Part shown: in pieces, positions 45,413-52,673 of the stretch | Position numbering within the stretch: the first letter of the stretch is position 1 | How the letters are laid out: the number at the start of each line of letters is the position of its first letter | DNA from: Actinacidiphila yanglinensis | Lineage (GTDB): Bacteria > Actinomycetota > Actinomycetes > Streptomycetales > Streptomycetaceae | Reading direction: 5' to 3' | NCBI RefSeq assembly: GCF_900107965.1 | Contig: NZ_FNVU01000004.1 | Location: 310,001 to 374,000 of the forward strand | Length of the DNA stretch: 64,000 nucleotides | Made by a program: the position numbers and the translations under genes | The notes under the pieces: generated by a model | Database searches by the model: none | Seen by the model: the letters and a program-made list of their open reading frames with translations, nothing else | What the model was told of the DNA's origin: nothing

Positions 45413-46198
45413 ATGCCGACAACCCGCCAATCGGCCACCGACCCGCCCGCGCCGCGCCAACGGCTCGACGGCCCCACCCACCGCGCGCTGGTCCACCGCG
45501 AGGTGATCGACTGGCACCACCACGACGAGCACCAGCTCATCCACCCCAGCAGGGGCGTGCTGCGGGTCTCGACGCCGCTCGGCGACTGGGTGGTGCCGCC
45601 GTACCGCGCGGTGTGGATCCCGGCGGGGGTGCCGCACGCGCACCAGGCGCACGGGCCCACCGACATGCGCACGCTGTCCTTCGCGCCCGCGCGTGACCCG
45701 CTCGGCGCCGACCAGCCCACCGTCCTCGCGGTGAGCCCGCTGCTGCGCGAGCTGATCGTCGCCCTCACGGAGGAGCCCGGCCCCGGGCGGCCCCCGTACA
45801 CCCCGGTCCAGCGCGGCGATCTCGAACGGGTCGCCCTGGACCAGCTGCGGCGGGTGGACGCGCTTCCGTTGCATCTCCCGGCGCCCGCGGACGACCGGCT
45901 GCGGGCCGTCGCCGCGCTGCTGCAGGCGGACCCGGCGGACGAGCGGTCCCTCGCGGAGCTGGGCGCGGCGGTGGGGGCGGGGGAGCGGACGCTCAGCCGG
46001 TTGTTCCGGCGCGAGCTGGGGATGACGTTTCCGCAGTGGCGCACCCAGTTGCGGCTGCACCACGCCTTCACCCTTCTCGCCGCCGGGCGGTCGGTCACCT
46101 CCACGGGGAGCGCCTGCGGCTATGCGAATGCGAGTGCGTTCATCGAGGCGTTCCGGCACGCGTTCGGCACGACCCCCGGCCGTCTCCGCGCCCCCTGA
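45410..46198 (+). CDS. AraC-family transcriptional regulator
   Basis: 262 residues: N-terminal cupin (VIDWHHHDEHQLIHPSRGVLRV ... WIPAGVPHAH) and C-terminal HTH_18 (SLAELGAAVGAGERTLSRLFRRELGMTFPQWRTQLRLHHAFTLLA ... ACGYANASAFIEAFRHAFGTTPGRLR). GTG 45410 is 7 nt after a -10-like GATAAT (45397-45402) with no ribosome-binding site, indicating leaderless translation. It is divergent from the MFS transporter and probably controls it. Confidence 0.92.
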   Translation: MMPTTRQSATDPPAPRQRLDGPTHRALVHREVIDWHHHDEHQLIHPSRGVLRVSTPLGDWVVPPYRAVWIPAGVPHAHQAHGPTDMRTLSFAPARDPLGADQPTVLAVSPLLRELIVALTEEPGPGRPPYTPVQRGDLERVALDQLRRVDALPLHLPAPADDRLRAVAALLQADPADERSLAELGAAVGAGERTLSRLFRRELGMTFPQWRTQLRLHHAFTLLAAGRSVTSTGSACGYANASAFIEAFRHAFGTTPGRLRAP

Positions 46199-46205
46199 TC
46201 TTGCG

Positions 46206-46665
46206 GTTCGCGGTGGCCCGGACCCACCCGCCTGCCCCGTCCTGCCGGTTGCGGGACCTTGCGGTCCGCGGTGGTCCCTGACCCCCCGGGCTGCCCCGTC
46301 CTGCCGGTTGCGGGACCACCTGCCGGTGGCCTGCTGAGCGCGCAGTTCCCCGCGCCCCTGGGTATGTGCGGGTTCTTCCGCGGCCCCCCGCCTGCCCCGT
46401 CCCGCCGTCACGGGACCTTGCGGTCCGGCCGTGGTTGTTCGCGCAGTTCCCCGCGCCCCTTGGTGGTTGCCCTCCTTTCGCGGAGGAGCCGCACATACCA
46501 GGGGCGCGGGGAACTGCGCGACAAGCCACGACGGGCCGGCGGCCGAGGACGAACCAGCACCACCCCCAGGGGCGCGGGGAACTGCGCGACAAGCCATCCA
46601 CCGGCAGGTGGTCCCGGGCCGGGCAGGACCGGGCAGGCGGGCGGGTCCGGTTGCCGTGGTCCCGG
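46206..46665. repeat. intergenic inverted-repeat elements, composite copy 5
   Basis: Two 5'-type arms (GTTCCCCGCGCCCCT near 46344 and 46446) and two 3'-type arms (AGGGGCGCGGGGAAC near 46500 and 46568). The sentence-like unit CCTGCCCCGTCCTGCCGGTT-GCGGGACC occurs three times between 46228 and 46400. It is a nested or tandemly inserted set between an AraC gene and dhaK. Confidence 0.8.
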
Positions 46666-46701
46666 GGACCACTCAGCATGAGGGGACTGGGAGGTCGTCT
46701 C

Positions 46702-47709
46702 ATGGGCCTTTACTTTGCGAACGTGGCCGACGAACTGGTGGGGGACGCACTGGCCGGCTTCGCCCGGGCGCACGCGGGGGACGTGCGCTGGGACGAGCGC
46801 GACGGCTACGTCCGAGCGCTGAAGCCGGCGCCGACCCGCCGGGTCGGCCTCGTCTCCGGCGGCGGCTCGGGCCACGAGCCCCTGCACCTGGGATACGTGG
46901 GCACGGGCATGCTGGACGCCGCCTGCCCCGGCCGGGTCTTCGCGTCGCCGCACAACCGGCAGATCTTCGCCGCGTCCCGCGCGGTCGCGGGCGAGGACGG
47001 CGTCCTGCACGTGGTGAAGAACTACACCGGCGACAAGATCAACTTCGGGATCGCCGCCGAACGGCTGGCCCGCGAGGGCATCCCCTGCGGCCGCGTCCTG
47101 GTCGACGACGACGTGGCGACGGAGTCGGCCGAGATCGCGACGGGGCGGCGCGGCACCGGCGCGACCGTCCTGGTCGAGAAGATCCTCGGCGCGGCCGCGG
47201 ACACCGGAATGGGCCTGTCCGACCTGGTCGCGCTCGGTACGGACGTGGTGGGCCGGTGCCGCAGCCTCGCGGTCGCCTCGGCCGCCCACACCTCGCCCGC
47301 CACCGGGCAGGCCGCCTTCGACCTGCCGGCCGGTGCCATCGAGTACGGCGTCGGCATCCACGGCGAGCGGGCCCGTCGCACCCTCCAGGAGCGGTCGCTG
47401 CGCGATCTCGCCGAGGACATGGTGGCCGCGCTGGCCGACTCGCTCCGGCTGGACGCCCGCGCGCAGGTGGTGCTCCTGGTCAACGGGCTGGGCGGAATCA
47501 CCCGGTTGGAGTTGTACGCGGTGCTGAACGAGGTGACGCGGCTGCTGGACAAGCGCGGCGCGAGCACCGTACGCACCCTCGTCGGCGACTTCGTCACCGC
47601 GCTGGACATGCGGGGCTTCTCGCTCACGCTGATGGCGGCCGACGACGCGACCCTCGCGTACTACGACGCGCCGGCCGACACCCCCGCGTGGTGCGGGCGG
47701 GCCGGCTGA
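46702..47709 (+). CDS. dhaK: dihydroxyacetone kinase, DhaK subunit
   Basis: 335 residues. GGGSGHEPLH at 53-62 binds the substrate phosphate-transfer loop, VVKNYTGDKINFG is a family block, and His220 in EYGVGIHGE is the residue that binds dihydroxyacetone covalently as a hemiaminal. ATG 46702 was chosen for GGGAGG about 8 nt upstream; ATG 46678 would add eight residues. dhaL follows after 50 bp. No dhaM is visible, so the phosphoryl donor (PTS or ATP) is not settled by context. Confidence 0.93.
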   Translation: MGLYFANVADELVGDALAGFARAHAGDVRWDERDGYVRALKPAPTRRVGLVSGGGSGHEPLHLGYVGTGMLDAACPGRVFASPHNRQIFAASRAVAGEDGVLHVVKNYTGDKINFGIAAERLAREGIPCGRVLVDDDVATESAEIATGRRGTGATVLVEKILGAAADTGMGLSDLVALGTDVVGRCRSLAVASAAHTSPATGQAAFDLPAGAIEYGVGIHGERARRTLQERSLRDLAEDMVAALADSLRLDARAQVVLLVNGLGGITRLELYAVLNEVTRLLDKRGASTVRTLVGDFVTALDMRGFSLTLMAADDATLAYYDAPADTPAWCGRAG

Positions 47710-47759
47710 CGGCGAGACCGAGGGCGGGACCCACCGGCAGGCGACGACGGGAGGCAGCG

Positions 47760-48461
47760 ATGCTCACACCGACCGGCACCGGAATCACCGAGTCCTCCGA
47801 ACCCGAGGACTTCACCGCGTTCACCGAGGGGTGGATGCGCCGCTTCGCCGACGCCGCGACCGCGACGGAGGCCGAACTGACCGCACTCGACCAGCAGGTC
47901 GGGGACGGCGACTTCGGCGCGAACCTGGTCGCCGGGCTCCAGGCGACGGTGCGGCGGCTGGACCTGCCGGTCGGACCGCCCGCCCCCGCGCGGTCGTTGG
48001 AGGCGGCCGCCTCCGCGTTCCTCGACGAGGTCGGGGGCACCAGCGGGCCGCTGTTCGGGCTGCTGCTCCAGGAGATCGCGACCGCCGTGGCGGCCGCCCG
48101 GGACGGCGCGCCCGCCACCGCACTCGCGGCGGGAACCGGCAACGGGCTCGCCGCGATCCAGCGGGTCGGGGAGGCCGCGGTCGGCGACAAGACGCTCGTG
48201 GACGCGCTGGCCCCGGCCAGCAGCAGGCTCGACGCGCAGGCCCGCGCGGTGCCGGGCGACGCCGGTGCGGCGCTCGCCTGCGCGGCGAGCGCCGCGTGGG
48301 GCGGGGTGCGGCGGACCGCCCGCCTCACCGCCCGGCGCGGCCGGGCCAGTTATCTGGGCGATCGCGCCGCCGGTGTCCCGGACCCGGGAGCGGTCGGGAT
48401 CGCGCTGCTCTTCTCCGCCGCGACGTCCTCCGTCACCTCCTTGAGGTCCCACCTGAACTGA
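47760..48461 (+). CDS. dhaL: dihydroxyacetone kinase, DhaL (nucleotide-binding) subunit
   Basis: 233 residues, helical-barrel ADP/ATP subunit. DQQVGDGDFGANLVAG carries the three Asp that chelate Mg-ADP; GGTSGPLFGLLLQEIA and the GDKTLVDALAPA block are conserved. It has an N-terminal extension of about 20 residues. It pairs with dhaK 50 bp upstream. The last 112 bp overlap, on the opposite strand, the 3' end of the HAD gene. Confidence 0.92.
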   Translation: MLTPTGTGITESSEPEDFTAFTEGWMRRFADAATATEAELTALDQQVGDGDFGANLVAGLQATVRRLDLPVGPPAPARSLEAAASAFLDEVGGTSGPLFGLLLQEIATAVAAARDGAPATALAAGTGNGLAAIQRVGEAAVGDKTLVDALAPASSRLDAQARAVPGDAGAALACAASAAWGGVRRTARLTARRGRASYLGDRAAGVPDPGAVGIALLFSAATSSVTSLRSHLN

Positions 48462-49195
48462 CCTGTCGCGACGGTCTCTTCCGCCGGTGGCGGGACCGTC
48501 TGCCGCTGGCCGGAGGGACGGCTGTGCGGGCGTGAGGACCAGGTGAAGATATGCGGGTCGTCGAGTGAGGCGACCCACAGGTCGACGGTCGCGGCGAGGT
48601 CCTCCCCGGGCCAGGGGCCGACGCCCATGGTGTGCAGCCCGGCGCGCAGGGCCGCCTCGATGCCGCAGGCGGAGTCCTCGACGGCGAGGCAGTCCGCGGG
48701 GGCGGCGCCGCACAGACGGGCGGCGGTGAGGTACACGTCGGGGTGCGGCTTGGGGCGGATGTCCGGCCCGGGGACCACGATGTGGTCGAAGTGGTGCCGC
48801 AGGTTCGCGGTGCGCAGGCACATGTCGACGACGTCCAGCGGGCAGTTGCTGGCGACCGCGAGAGGCGCGAACTTCGCTGCGTTGGCGACGAGTTCGGTCG
48901 CGCCGGGCATTGTCTGCGGGTCGGCGGCGACGAGTTCGCGGAAATGCGCGAGGAGGCGTTCGGTGAGTTTGCCACCGAGTTCGGGGCGGCCGGACTCGTC
49001 GGCCATCAGTTGCCCGCATTCGGTGTAGTGCAGGCCCTTGCTGCGGGCGCCGAAGCCTTCGGCCGGCGACAGCCGGAAATCGCGCAGCGTGAGGTCGCGT
49101 GCGTCCTCCCAGTGCCGCTCGGTGTCCATGAGGGTGCCGTCGCAGTCGAAGACGATGGCCGCCGGGGTCCAGAAAAAGAGGGGATGAGAGGTCAT
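48350..49195 (-). CDS. HAD-IA phosphatase (beta-phosphoglucomutase-like)
   Basis: 281 residues. Motif I is VFDCDGTLMDTE (Asp17, Asp19); ASNCPLDVVDMCL is motif II; KPHPDVYLTAARLCGAAPADCLAVEDSACGIEAA carries motif III Lys and motif IV Asp. The C-terminus has an extra Pro/Ser/Arg-rich tail of about 60 residues that exists because the frame runs into dhaL. It lies 219 bp downstream of the AfsA-like gene on the same strand. A dephosphorylation step is needed in butyrolactone synthesis, so it may act there; this is inference. No ribosome-binding site precedes ATG 49195. Confidence 0.85.
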   Translation of the reverse strand: MTSHPLFFWTPAAIVFDCDGTLMDTERHWEDARDLTLRDFRLSPAEGFGARSKGLHYTECGQLMADESGRPELGGKLTERLLAHFRELVAADPQTMPGATELVANAAKFAPLAVASNCPLDVVDMCLRTANLRHHFDHIVVPGPDIRPKPHPDVYLTAARLCGAAPADCLAVEDSACGIEAALRAGLHTMGVGPWPGEDLAATVDLWVASLDDPHIFTWSSRPHSRPSGQRQTVPPPAEETVATGQFRWDLKEVTEDVAAEKSSAIPTAPGSGTPAARSPR

Positions 49196-49355
49196 GGGGG
49201 GAGGTCCGTTCTGGAATGCCTGAAAGCGTGGCGGAGGTCGCTGTCGAGGCAGTCGACGGCCGGCCGATGCGCTGTTTTCGTCAGGCAGGCGCGGGTCCTC
49301 GACGGGGCGCGGCCGAAAAGCCCGTGCCGATAGGGGTATTCGGGGTCCCGTCAAG

Positions 49356-49400
49356 AACATATCGATCGTTACGCTATGGACGGGAGCATAAGGTAGTCAA
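49356..49400 (-). promoter_or_regulatory. promoter and operator-like palindrome for the HAD phosphatase
   Basis: On the minus strand TTGACT (49400-49395), 18 nt, TAGCGT (49376-49371). AACATATCGATCGTT (49356-49370) is an imperfect palindrome centred on ATCGAT, overlapping the expected transcription start. It may be a receptor binding site, but the match to known butyrolactone-receptor sites is weak. Confidence 0.45.
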
Positions 49401-49414
49401 GCGATTGCAATAAG

Positions 49415-50359
49415 TCACACCGGGTGTCGGCCGTATCCCAGGACGCCGTACGCCGTGCAGGTGGTCCCCTGCCGGATCCGGAAGACACAGGTGCGGTGGT
49501 GCGGCACCGATTCGATCCGGGCGAGCGGTGTGAACTCGGTGAAGCGAGTGGCGACCAGCCGGCCCGCGGTGGGCCGCAGCAGCGTGCCGCCGCTCGCCTC
49601 GGCGCTCGCCTGGCGGGCCGCCTCCAGCAGCACCATGCCCGGCAGGTGGTCGCTGCTGTGGTCGAAGAAGAACGGGTGGCGCGGGTCGGCCGGCTCCACC
49701 GCGAGGACGCCCGAGCGGCGGGCGATCAGGACGTCCCCGTGGCCCGCGACGGCCAGCGTGCCGGGTGCGGGGCGGCCGTGCGCGTCCGGCCGCGGGGGGT
49801 CGGCGGCGCTGCCGTGCCGGGCGCGTACGGCGGTGTAGGCGTCCGGGGCCAGGAACCGCGCACCCCCGCCGGCCTGGGCGAACTCCGTGCCGCCCGAGGA
49901 GAAGCGGACCTCCAGCCGCAGTCCGGTGACGGCGCCGTCCTCGTCGCGGCGCACCCCGTGCACGCCGATCGCGCAGGCCACCTCGGTGCCGCCGTGGCCG
50001 GCCCGCGGCTCGCGGTCGGCCATGAGGGCGAAGTGCAGGTCCCGGATCAGCAGGTGCGCCGTCGGCGCCACGCCGAAGTACCGCAGCGGCAGGTAGATGC
50101 CGAGCTGCCGGAGCGTCTCCACCACCAGCAGCGGGCTGTGCAGATCCGAGCCGTCCCGCGGGAACGTGGTGTGCGACCGCGGCCAGCAGGCCGCCGCCTC
50201 GAACCCTCCCGCGCGGTCCGGCCGTACGTCGGTCAGCAGCACCTCGGCGACCGACGACCGGTGCACCATTTCCCGGGGGACCGTGCGGGACCAGCTCAAG
50301 CCCGCGAAATCGTCCTCCCCGGAGTTCCGTCCGGACCCATCCCCGACCGAAGGATTCAT
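49415..50359 (-). CDS. AfsA/ScbA-family gamma-butyrolactone biosynthesis protein
   Basis: 314 residues with two hotdog (A-factor biosynthesis) domains. TVPREMVHRSSVAEVLLTDVR and CWPRSHTTFPRDG in the first, and HPFFFDHSSDHLPGMVLLEAARQA in the second, are family blocks. AfsA joins a beta-ketoacyl group to dihydroxyacetone phosphate as the first dedicated step of A-factor-type signals. It is divergent from a matching receptor gene. ATG 50359 (MNPSVGDG) was chosen; earlier codons would run into the receptor promoter region. Interestingly, dhaK/dhaL, which consume dihydroxyacetone, are 1.7 kb away. The acyl donor is not predictable. Confidence 0.9.
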   Translation of the reverse strand: MNPSVGDGSGRNSGEDDFAGLSWSRTVPREMVHRSSVAEVLLTDVRPDRAGGFEAAACWPRSHTTFPRDGSDLHSPLLVVETLRQLGIYLPLRYFGVAPTAHLLIRDLHFALMADREPRAGHGGTEVACAIGVHGVRRDEDGAVTGLRLEVRFSSGGTEFAQAGGGARFLAPDAYTAVRARHGSAADPPRPDAHGRPAPGTLAVAGHGDVLIARRSGVLAVEPADPRHPFFFDHSSDHLPGMVLLEAARQASAEASGGTLLRPTAGRLVATRFTEFTPLARIESVPHHRTCVFRIRQGTTCTAYGVLGYGRHPV

Positions 50360-50478
50360 ACCATAAGAAGAACTCACGTCCGACTGATTCGCACGTGCGT
50401 TGCCGGGAGGATGGCGGCGATCTTCCGGCGAGGCGCTACATTTCCGTGGTCGGCGACGAAGCGGCTTTCGGAGTGAAT

Positions 50479-51129
50479 GTGCAGGAACGAGCGGAGACAA
50501 CACGCCGGTGTCTGGTGGAGGCGGCGGCCCGGCTGTTCGACGAACGCGGCTACGCCGGAACCAGTATCAGTGACATCAGCGCGTTGTCCGGGCGCACCAG
50601 CGGAGCGATCTACTTTCACTTCGGCAACAAGGAGCAACTGGCTCTCGCGGTGGTCGAGGCGCACTTCGCGACCTGGCCGCAGATGGTCTCCTCGACGCGG
50701 ACGGCGGAGTCGTCCGCGTTGGAGAAACTGGTCGCGCTGAGTTTCGACGTCGCCCGCGCTTTTCGCGACGACGTCGTGGTCAGGGCGGGATCGCGGTTGT
50801 GGACCGAACGGCGCGCCATCGACGCCCAACTGCCCGCGCCTTTCGTCGGCTGGATCGACACGGTGGGTTCGTTCCTGCGGGAGGCCGCGGAGCAGGGTGA
50901 GTTGGCGGCGGGCCTCGCGCCCGAGACGGCCGCGGCCGGGCTGGTCTACGCGTTCTTCGGGATGCACACGGTGTCCGACGCGCTCGACGGCCGGGACCGG
51001 ATCGAGGACCGCCTGTACGACCTGTGGTTGCTGCTGCTGGCCGGCCTCCAGGCCGAACCCGACGCCGCCGGACTGCTCGCGCGGGCGGGTGCGACACGCC
51101 CCACCTGCCTGGTCACGTCACGGGGGTGA
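50479..51129 (+). CDS. ArpA/ScbR-type gamma-butyrolactone receptor (TetR family)
   Basis: 216 residues. The HTH region VQERAETTRRCLVEAAARLFDERGYAGTSISDISALSGRTSGAIYFHFGNKEQLALAVV is the classical butyrolactone-receptor N-terminus (IYFHFxxKExLA). The Trp/hydrophobic ligand pocket lies further on (SRLWTERRAIDAQLPAPFVGW). GTG 50479 follows GGAG at 5 nt; GTG 50473 is possible. Divergence from the AfsA-like synthase is the standard quorum-sensing arrangement. Whether it represses the synthase directly is untested. A pseudo-receptor cannot be excluded. Confidence 0.88.
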   Translation: MQERAETTRRCLVEAAARLFDERGYAGTSISDISALSGRTSGAIYFHFGNKEQLALAVVEAHFATWPQMVSSTRTAESSALEKLVALSFDVARAFRDDVVVRAGSRLWTERRAIDAQLPAPFVGWIDTVGSFLREAAEQGELAAGLAPETAAAGLVYAFFGMHTVSDALDGRDRIEDRLYDLWLLLLAGLQAEPDAAGLLARAGATRPTCLVTSRG

Positions 51130-51155
51130 CGGGGCGCGCGGGTGGGGCCGCCGTG

Positions 51156-51171
51156 CACAATGATCCGCATG
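51156..51171 (+). promoter_or_regulatory. -10-like box for leaderless HD-protein transcript
   Basis: CACAAT at 51156-51161 is 7 nt before ATG 51169. The same hexamer lies 6 nt before ATG 40619. Confidence 0.35.
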
Positions 51172-51840
51172 CCCGAGACCCCAGCCGTCGCCCACCCCCG
51201 CTACGACGCCCTGCTCGCGGAGTGGTGCGAACTGCTGCGCCGCTGCCAGGGGGACGACCCCGACGCACCGGATCCGGCGGCGTACGGACGGGAGTTGCTC
51301 GCGCGGTGGGCCGAGCCGCAGCGCCGCTACCACACCCTGGACCACCTCGTCGCGGTGCTGGCACGGGCCACCGAACTGACGGTGTACGCACAGGACCCCG
51401 ACGCGGTGGCGCTGGCCGCCTGGTTCCATGACGTGGTCTACCGTCCGGACCGCAGCGAGAACGAGGAGCGCAGCGCGGTGCTGGCCGAACGCGCGCTGAC
51501 CGAGGCCGGGGTGGACGCCGAGCGCGTCGCGCAGGTCGCGCGGCTGGTGCGGCTCACCGTCGACCACGACCCGGCCGAGGGCGACGCCGACGGCGAGGTG
51601 CTGTGCGACGCCGACCTGGCCGTCCTGGCCGGGGACCCGGCGGCGTACGCGGCCTATGCCGCCGCGGTCCGCGAGGAGTACGCCTTCGTGCCGGACGAGG
51701 ACTTCCGGGCCGGCCGCGCCGACGTGCTGCGGCGGCTGCTGGCGCTGCCCCGGCTGTTCCGTACGCAGCACGGGTACGAGCGCTGGGAGTCGGTGGCCCG
51801 CCGCAACGTGGGCACCGAACTGGAGTTGCTGGAGGCGTGA
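51169..51840 (+). CDS. HD-domain (predicted metal-dependent phosphohydrolase) protein
   Basis: 223 residues. H55 in RRYHTLDHL, the HD pair H87-D88 in AWFHDVVY, and the later Asp in DADLAVLAG complete an HD-type metal site. EERSAVLAERAL and LPRLFRTQHGYERWESVARRN fit a conserved actinobacterial predicted-hydrolase family. ATG 51169 is favoured over ATG 51160 because it is correctly spaced from CACAAT. The substrate, probably a nucleotide or phosphate ester, is unknown. Confidence 0.82.
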   Translation: MPETPAVAHPRYDALLAEWCELLRRCQGDDPDAPDPAAYGRELLARWAEPQRRYHTLDHLVAVLARATELTVYAQDPDAVALAAWFHDVVYRPDRSENEERSAVLAERALTEAGVDAERVAQVARLVRLTVDHDPAEGDADGEVLCDADLAVLAGDPAAYAAYAAAVREEYAFVPDEDFRAGRADVLRRLLALPRLFRTQHGYERWESVARRNVGTELELLEA

Positions 51841-51924
51841 CGCGGCGCCCCGCCCGCCGTTTCCGGGGCGCGGCGCGGACCCCGGCTCTCGCGCGGGAGG
51901 GACGGGTGTGGCACCCTTGCTCAT

Positions 51925-52635
51925 ATGTCTAGACCAATCTTCGAGGTGATCGCCCTCGGCGCGGAGGATGCCGTCGCGGCGCAGGACGGCGGGGCGGACC
52001 GCCTCGAACTGGTCACCGATATGGACGCGGACGGGCTGACGCCCTCCCGGGAGACGTTCGGCGCGATCAGGGCGGCGGTGCACATCCCGCTGCGCGTCAT
52101 GCTGCGCCTGTCGGACGGGTTCAGTGCCGGCGACGCCCGCGCGCTGGACGCCCTGTGCGAGGCCGCGCTCGCGCTGCGGGCGGAGGGCGCCGAGGAGTTC
52201 GTGCTCGGGTTCCTCGACGTGCGGGGCCGGGCCGACCTCGACGCGATCCACGCGGTGGTCGACGTGATCGACGGCTGCCGGTGGACGTTCCACCGCGCGA
52301 TGGACCGGGCCGCCGACCGCGACGGGCTGCGCCTGCAACTCGCCGGCCTGCCCGGCCTCGACACCTACCTGACCGCCGGATCGGCGAAGGGCGTGTCGGC
52401 CGGGCTGACCGTGCTCTGCGACGAGGCCGCCCGCTCCGGCGAACCCGGCTACGAGCCGCACCTGCTGGTCGGCGGCGGGCTCCTCCTCGACCACGTGCCG
52501 ACCCTGCGCGCGGCCGGGCTCAACGGCTTCCACGTCGGCGGCGCGGTCCGACCCGGCGGATGGGCCGGACCCGTCGACGTCACCGCGGTCCGCACCTGGC
52601 GCGAGGCCCTCGACTCACCCGTGGCGGTCGGCTAG
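51925..52635 (+). CDS. cutC: CutC-family protein
   Basis: 236-residue TIM-barrel of the CutC family: FEVIALGAEDAVAAQDGGADRLELVTDM is the family start, PLRVMLRLSDGFS and FVLGFLDVRGRADLDAI follow, and the C-terminal HVGGAVRPGG closes the barrel. CutC was named for copper homeostasis in E. coli, but its function remains debated. It begins 84 bp after the HD gene; CACCCT 7 nt before the ATG is a weak -10. Confidence 0.9.
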   Translation: MSRPIFEVIALGAEDAVAAQDGGADRLELVTDMDADGLTPSRETFGAIRAAVHIPLRVMLRLSDGFSAGDARALDALCEAALALRAEGAEEFVLGFLDVRGRADLDAIHAVVDVIDGCRWTFHRAMDRAADRDGLRLQLAGLPGLDTYLTAGSAKGVSAGLTVLCDEAARSGEPGYEPHLLVGGGLLLDHVPTLRAAGLNGFHVGGAVRPGGWAGPVDVTAVRTWREALDSPVAVG

Positions 52636-52673
52636 CCGTATCGACCCGCGCGGTTCGTGCGGCGCCTCGACGG

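Noticed and set aside
50360-50478. Classical autoregulatory element (ARE) between the AfsA-like and receptor genes
   Set aside because: I looked for AAACC...GGTTT-type palindromes and found only weak pieces (for example CACGT...ACGTG). Not strong enough to annotate.
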